DNA from: a virus
DNA length: 23,191 nucleotides
Reading direction: 5' to 3' (one strand)
IMG/VR virus record: IMGVR_UViG_3300045747_000019
Span: 1 to 23,191 of that record
Shown: positions 20,462 to 23,191 of the stretch, one piece after another
How positions within the stretch are numbered: position 1 is the first letter of the stretch
Layout of the letters: every line of letters starts with the position of its first letter
Made by a program: the position numbers and the translations under genes
Notes under the pieces: generated by a model
What the model saw: the letters and a program-made list of their open reading frames with translations, nothing else
The model's database searches: none
What the model was told of the DNA's origin: nothing

Positions 20462-22403
20462 CTCCTGGCTCTAATTTCACAATAGTTTGGCCTAGCTCAA
20501 AGAACCCGCCAATTTCGTTGGAGGCTACCTTAATCTGAAGTATTCGCTCCTGTACCCTAGGAGTAATGAAGGAGGTGCCCTCAGGAACTACGTCAGATGA
20601 CAGAGTTTGGTAAGCCTGGGCTGCGTAACTCTTTCCAAGAACGTCGATCCTCAGGTCTCCTGACTGACCAAGGTCCGGCTCTATTTTTGTGATGCGTGTC
20701 ATGACGTCCATGGTTTGTGGCGCGTCGTCAAAAGGGCCTCCTACGGCCAGGCCAAAGTTGCAGCTAGTAAAGCTAGCGGGTATGGCACTCACAGTTTGGC
20801 CAACAATCTTGTCGTACCCGGTTTCATGCCTGTACACGCCGGCCAAAGTCTGATCAAAACTAGAGCCCAATGTTATGCAAGTGGCCCCGGCCGTTCCGGT
20901 GACCACCTCAGCAGCAGTGAACGTGCCGCTTACATTGATCAGATTCAGGTAAAGTTCTGAGGCTCTAACCACAGTGCCGATAGAGCCAGAAGTGCTTCCG
21001 GTTGCTAGCTGGCCAGGGACAAAGCCAGTAGTCATAGATGTGAACGTTATAGCCGTACCTGCTGCTATGGTGGCAGTAGCAGAGGCTGTCATTGTCACAG
21101 AGGTTCCTGTGAATGATAGAACGGAGGCTGTTGATGGGATTCCAGAGTCTCCGCTGATCTTCATGCCGTTGGCAACACCTACAGTGCTCGTGAACGTGAG
21201 AACAGCACTGCCACTTAATGTCTGCGCAGAAGAAGCAAGGATGGTCCCAATTGGTAAGCACGTAGTGTCTTGAGCATCTTCGTCACCGGCCCAGACTGGT
21301 TTTGGATAAAGCTGAACTGTGTGCCCAGCACTTCGAGCTGCCACCGCCTCGTACCAGGTATTTTCAACGTAGTTGAAGATGACCGCATTTCCGCACTCGG
21401 TATCTGTTCCTCTTGGGTAGAACCACCATATCTCACCGAAGCGTCCAACTTTTGTACCCCACACTTTATTACGGTGCGCGTAGTTCATGGTGTCAAAAAA
21501 GTCATTGCAATTCATCTGGTTGGGCAGCTCTTGCACAACGCCGTTGTAAAACAGAAAGCGGTCCGTCCCTATCCAGAAAAACCTGCCGTCGTGCTCGACA
21601 ACAGTCTTCTTGCCCATGATTGATGTTGGCTGAGACAGCGTATCATACGAGAATATCTTAGTGCCGCCTACAAAAGACATTCGAACCAGTGAGTCTAACG
21701 ACCAAAATAATCCGGCGGGCGCTTGGCCACCTCCTCTGATAGGAGCCCCATGAATAATCTTTGTTCCTGCTGGGTTTGCAGAATTCGCGTAGCCGGTTCC
21801 TGTTGCCCACCCAGTAGATGCCGAGAAGTCGTTTGCGTTGCTGTTTCTGATCAAGCCATTGCTACCGTACACAACCAAGAATGGTTGCATGACACAAACT
21901 CCGCCGCTCACAGTTAGCAGGCCAGACGAGTCACTGACGGGAGTTAATGGCGCCATTCCTCCTACATCACCAGCATAGACAGACCCTGACGAGTCAGATG
22001 ACATGTCTAACAGGTCAGGAGTAGCTGCCGCGATCATCGCTGCATAGGAGCCTCCTGTAGATGAGTACATCACATTATGCGACCATGTGAAGTTGTCGTT
22101 AGCTACAAAGCCTACCGGAGTCCTGTCTGTAAGACCAGTGGCTGAAATACCAGATAAAAGCTGACGTTGGACACCCCACTTACCAAAGTAGTGAGCTGTT
22201 GTCTGGCCGTTGCGGGCATCAATAAAGACTGACCTGATGGGAGAATTCAGCTGGCCTGATAACTGGGAGTAGCCTCCGATCTTCCTCGGCTTCCCACGCT
22301 GGAATCTTGTCCATACAACGTCAGCATAGAACGGTGAGTCTAGTTCTGTGCCGTCGCGGCGAACACCAGATTGGCTTTTAAGTGTGAAGATTGGATCTGA
22401 CAT
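20442..22403 (-). CDS. putative tail nozzle/stopper-type structural protein with beta-repeat insertion
   Basis: 653 residues from ATG at 22403, preceded by AGAGG. The N-terminal ~385 residues look like a beta-propeller-rich tail-hub protein (FQRGKPRKIGGYSQLSG, FVANDNFTWSHNVMYSS, MQPFLVVYGSNG, HDGRFFWIGTDRFLFYNGVV, IWWFYPRG). Such proteins lie next to the adaptor in SU10- and P22-like short-tailed phages. Residues about 388-520 are a Ser/Thr/Gly-rich beta-repeat stretch (SAVLTFTSTVGVANGMKISG, ATIAAGTAITFTS) unlike the rest, and the last ~130 residues return to a structural fold (VMTRITKIEPDLGQSG). It most likely forms the tail nozzle. The gene begins one base after the adaptor stop. Confidence 0.75.
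   Translation of the reverse strand: MSDPIFTLKSQSGVRRDGTELDSPFYADVVWTRFQRGKPRKIGGYSQLSGQLNSPIRSVFIDARNGQTTAHYFGKWGVQRQLLSGISATGLTDRTPVGFVANDNFTWSHNVMYSSTGGSYAAMIAAATPDLLDMSSDSSGSVYAGDVGGMAPLTPVSDSSGLLTVSGGVCVMQPFLVVYGSNGLIRNSNANDFSASTGWATGTGYANSANPAGTKIIHGAPIRGGGQAPAGLFWSLDSLVRMSFVGGTKIFSYDTLSQPTSIMGKKTVVEHDGRFFWIGTDRFLFYNGVVQELPNQMNCNDFFDTMNYAHRNKVWGTKVGRFGEIWWFYPRGTDTECGNAVIFNYVENTWYEAVAARSAGHTVQLYPKPVWAGDEDAQDTTCLPIGTILASSAQTLSGSAVLTFTSTVGVANGMKISGDSGIPSTASVLSFTGTSVTMTASATATIAAGTAITFTSMTTGFVPGQLATGSTSGSIGTVVRASELYLNLINVSGTFTAAEVVTGTAGATCITLGSSFDQTLAGVYRHETGYDKIVGQTVSAIPASFTSCNFGLAVGGPFDDAPQTMDVMTRITKIEPDLGQSGDLRIDVLGKSYAAQAYQTLSSDVVPEGTSFITPRVQERILQIKVASNEIGGFFELGQTIVKLEPGDERGSG
20844..21242 (-). 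other. beta-repeat insertion domain within the nozzle-like gene
   Basis: This part encodes residues about 388-520, which change abruptly to Ser/Thr/Gly/Ala-rich beta repeats of the type V-x-x-G-x-x-I-x-G-x-x-G-I-P, then resume with YRHETGYDKIVG. Such repeats are common in fibre and adhesin parts, so the segment may be an acquired surface domain. Confidence 0.55.
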
Positions 22404-22404
22404 C

Positions 22405-23046
22405 TTAGCCTCTAGTCACAACTTCTGAGCGATCAGCCAAGCGTTCTGCAGTTTCCTGCATAAGCCCGGCTTTCGACGATGAGTAGTGGGCTTCCCATTC
22501 TTGAGCCTTTGCCGTGTTCTTCAGCCAGAGCTGAGCTTCTAGAATGCACGCGTAGAGCAGACACTGCGGAGCATTCAAAGTCAACCAGTTGGTTTCGTTG
22601 GTGGTGTCTAAAGGTTCTAGACGTGCATAGTAAGCAAGCTCAAAATTATAGGCGGAGTCAGGCGAAGGCGCCACCAGGAAATTCTGAAAGTTGTAGTCTG
22701 CGTAGAAGCGCGGGGCGCTAGTTTGGCTCTGTAGAGGCCAGAAGTTCTTCAGATATTCCAAAGATCTTATCTTCATAGGCTTCCAGCCTAGAACAGGATC
22801 TTTATAATTGAAACTGATGGTTTCGCGCCAGAATGCTGGCTTGGCAATCACTGCTCCAACTGAGCCTGCCGTAAATGAACCGCTCACCACGGATTGAAAG
22901 CCTTGCTGCTTCATGTCTGTAGCAATGCGGTTTTCCGCCAGCATGATGAGCATTGGCAACTGAGCGGCCAGCGCCGCGTCATTTAGGCGCTCGCAGTAAC
23001 CCGGTATTTGGTTTATCAATTCTGTGTAGGTAAGAGCTGAGGCCAT
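22405..23046 (-). CDS. head-tail adaptor-like protein (213 aa)
   Basis: ATG at 23046 with TAGGAA upstream. The N-terminus (MASALTYTELINQIPGYCER, AQLPMLIMLAENRIATDMKQ) is helical; the middle has the KPAFWRETISFNY and LKNFWPLQ pattern, then RFYADYNFQNFLVAPSPDS and a long terminal helix (CLLYACILEAQLWLKNTAKA). This is the layout of SU10/phiRSK-type podoviral adaptor proteins that link portal to tail. It sits directly before the nozzle-like gene, as expected. No competing function is evident. Confidence 0.75.
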   Translation of the reverse strand: MASALTYTELINQIPGYCERLNDAALAAQLPMLIMLAENRIATDMKQQGFQSVVSGSFTAGSVGAVIAKPAFWRETISFNYKDPVLGWKPMKIRSLEYLKNFWPLQSQTSAPRFYADYNFQNFLVAPSPDSAYNFELAYYARLEPLDTTNETNWLTLNAPQCLLYACILEAQLWLKNTAKAQEWEAHYSSSKAGLMQETAERLADRSEVVTRG

Positions 23047-23054
23047 AATAGTTC

Positions 23055-23191
23055 CTATTTCATCGGTGTTGAGTTAGCCAGCATCTCAGTCTTGCGGGCA
23101 GAGTCTTTGTTGCTGCCGTACCAGTAAACGAGCACCATCATCGTAACGGCGTCCATGAGGCCCAGGATGCGGCCTACCACCATCTCCGACG
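23055..23191 (-). CDS. partial small membrane protein (C-terminal 44 aa)
   Basis: The frame is open from the right window edge to TAG at 23055-23057; the start lies outside. The 44 visible residues contain a hydrophobic segment (GRILGLMDAVTMMVLVYWYG) followed by SNKDSARKTEMLAN, a transmembrane-then-charged tail typical of small phage membrane proteins, some of them holins. With the start missing, membrane topology and function cannot be settled. The next gene starts nine bases after its stop. Confidence 0.6.
   Translation of the reverse strand, partial: SEMVVGRILGLMDAVTMMVLVYWYGSNKDSARKTEMLANSTPMK

Overview
This window is a gene-dense piece of a tailed-phage (Caudoviricetes) genome. A rightward early/replication/nucleotide-metabolism block (1-13081, + strand) runs head-on into a leftward virion-structure block (12990-23191, - strand). 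The adaptor-like and nozzle-like proteins followed by large low-complexity virion proteins, one with a lytic transglycosylase domain, suggest a podovirus-type particle. A strong sigma70-type promoter (TTTACA-17-TATAAT with an extended -10) and Shine-Dalgarno sites fit a bacterial, probably proteobacterial, host, but nothing identifies the host. No terminase, portal, capsid, integrase, repressor, tRNA or CRISPR array is visible.

Layout. (1) 1-965: four tightly packed small unknown genes, the first cut by the window edge. (2) 966-2363: a consensus promoter, then two conserved-looking phage proteins, the second a possible Cys-rich DNA-binding protein, followed by two tandem terminator-like hairpins. 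(3) 2437-8620: a structured leader, then replication/recombination genes: a small unknown, a family A DNA polymerase, an endonuclease VII-type nuclease, a Cas4/RecB-like Fe-S nuclease, a NUMOD4/HNH endonuclease, a DnaQ-like exonuclease, a VRR-NUC nuclease and an SNF2-type helicase. The two endonucleases look like mobile insertions; the first is flanked by exact 9-bp repeats and could be removed without changing its neighbours. (4) 8621-12198: a Lys/Ala-rich protein, then a nucleotide-modification block: SAM methyltransferase, MazG-like pyrophosphohydrolase, Nmad1/DUF1599-like protein, thymidylate-synthase-fold enzyme with the Asp typical of dCMP hydroxymethylase, and dCMP deaminase. (5) 12165-13081: a second strong promoter whose predicted start falls on the AUG of a histone-deacetylase/acetylpolyamine-amidohydrolase superfamily enzyme with all key catalytic residues.

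(6) 12990-23191 (- strand, transcribed right to left): a partial membrane protein, adaptor-like protein, nozzle-like protein with a beta-repeat insertion, a small protein, three low-complexity virion proteins, a 773-residue transglycosylase-containing protein and a 383-residue protein that overlaps the deacetylase gene tail-to-tail.

Working hypothesis: the phage remodels the deoxycytidine pool (degradation, hydroxymethylation, deamination) to make modified DNA. The separately promoted deacetylase is the most unusual component. It could supply or trim a small amine/acyl group for that chemistry or act on a host acetylated target; the sequence does not decide between these.
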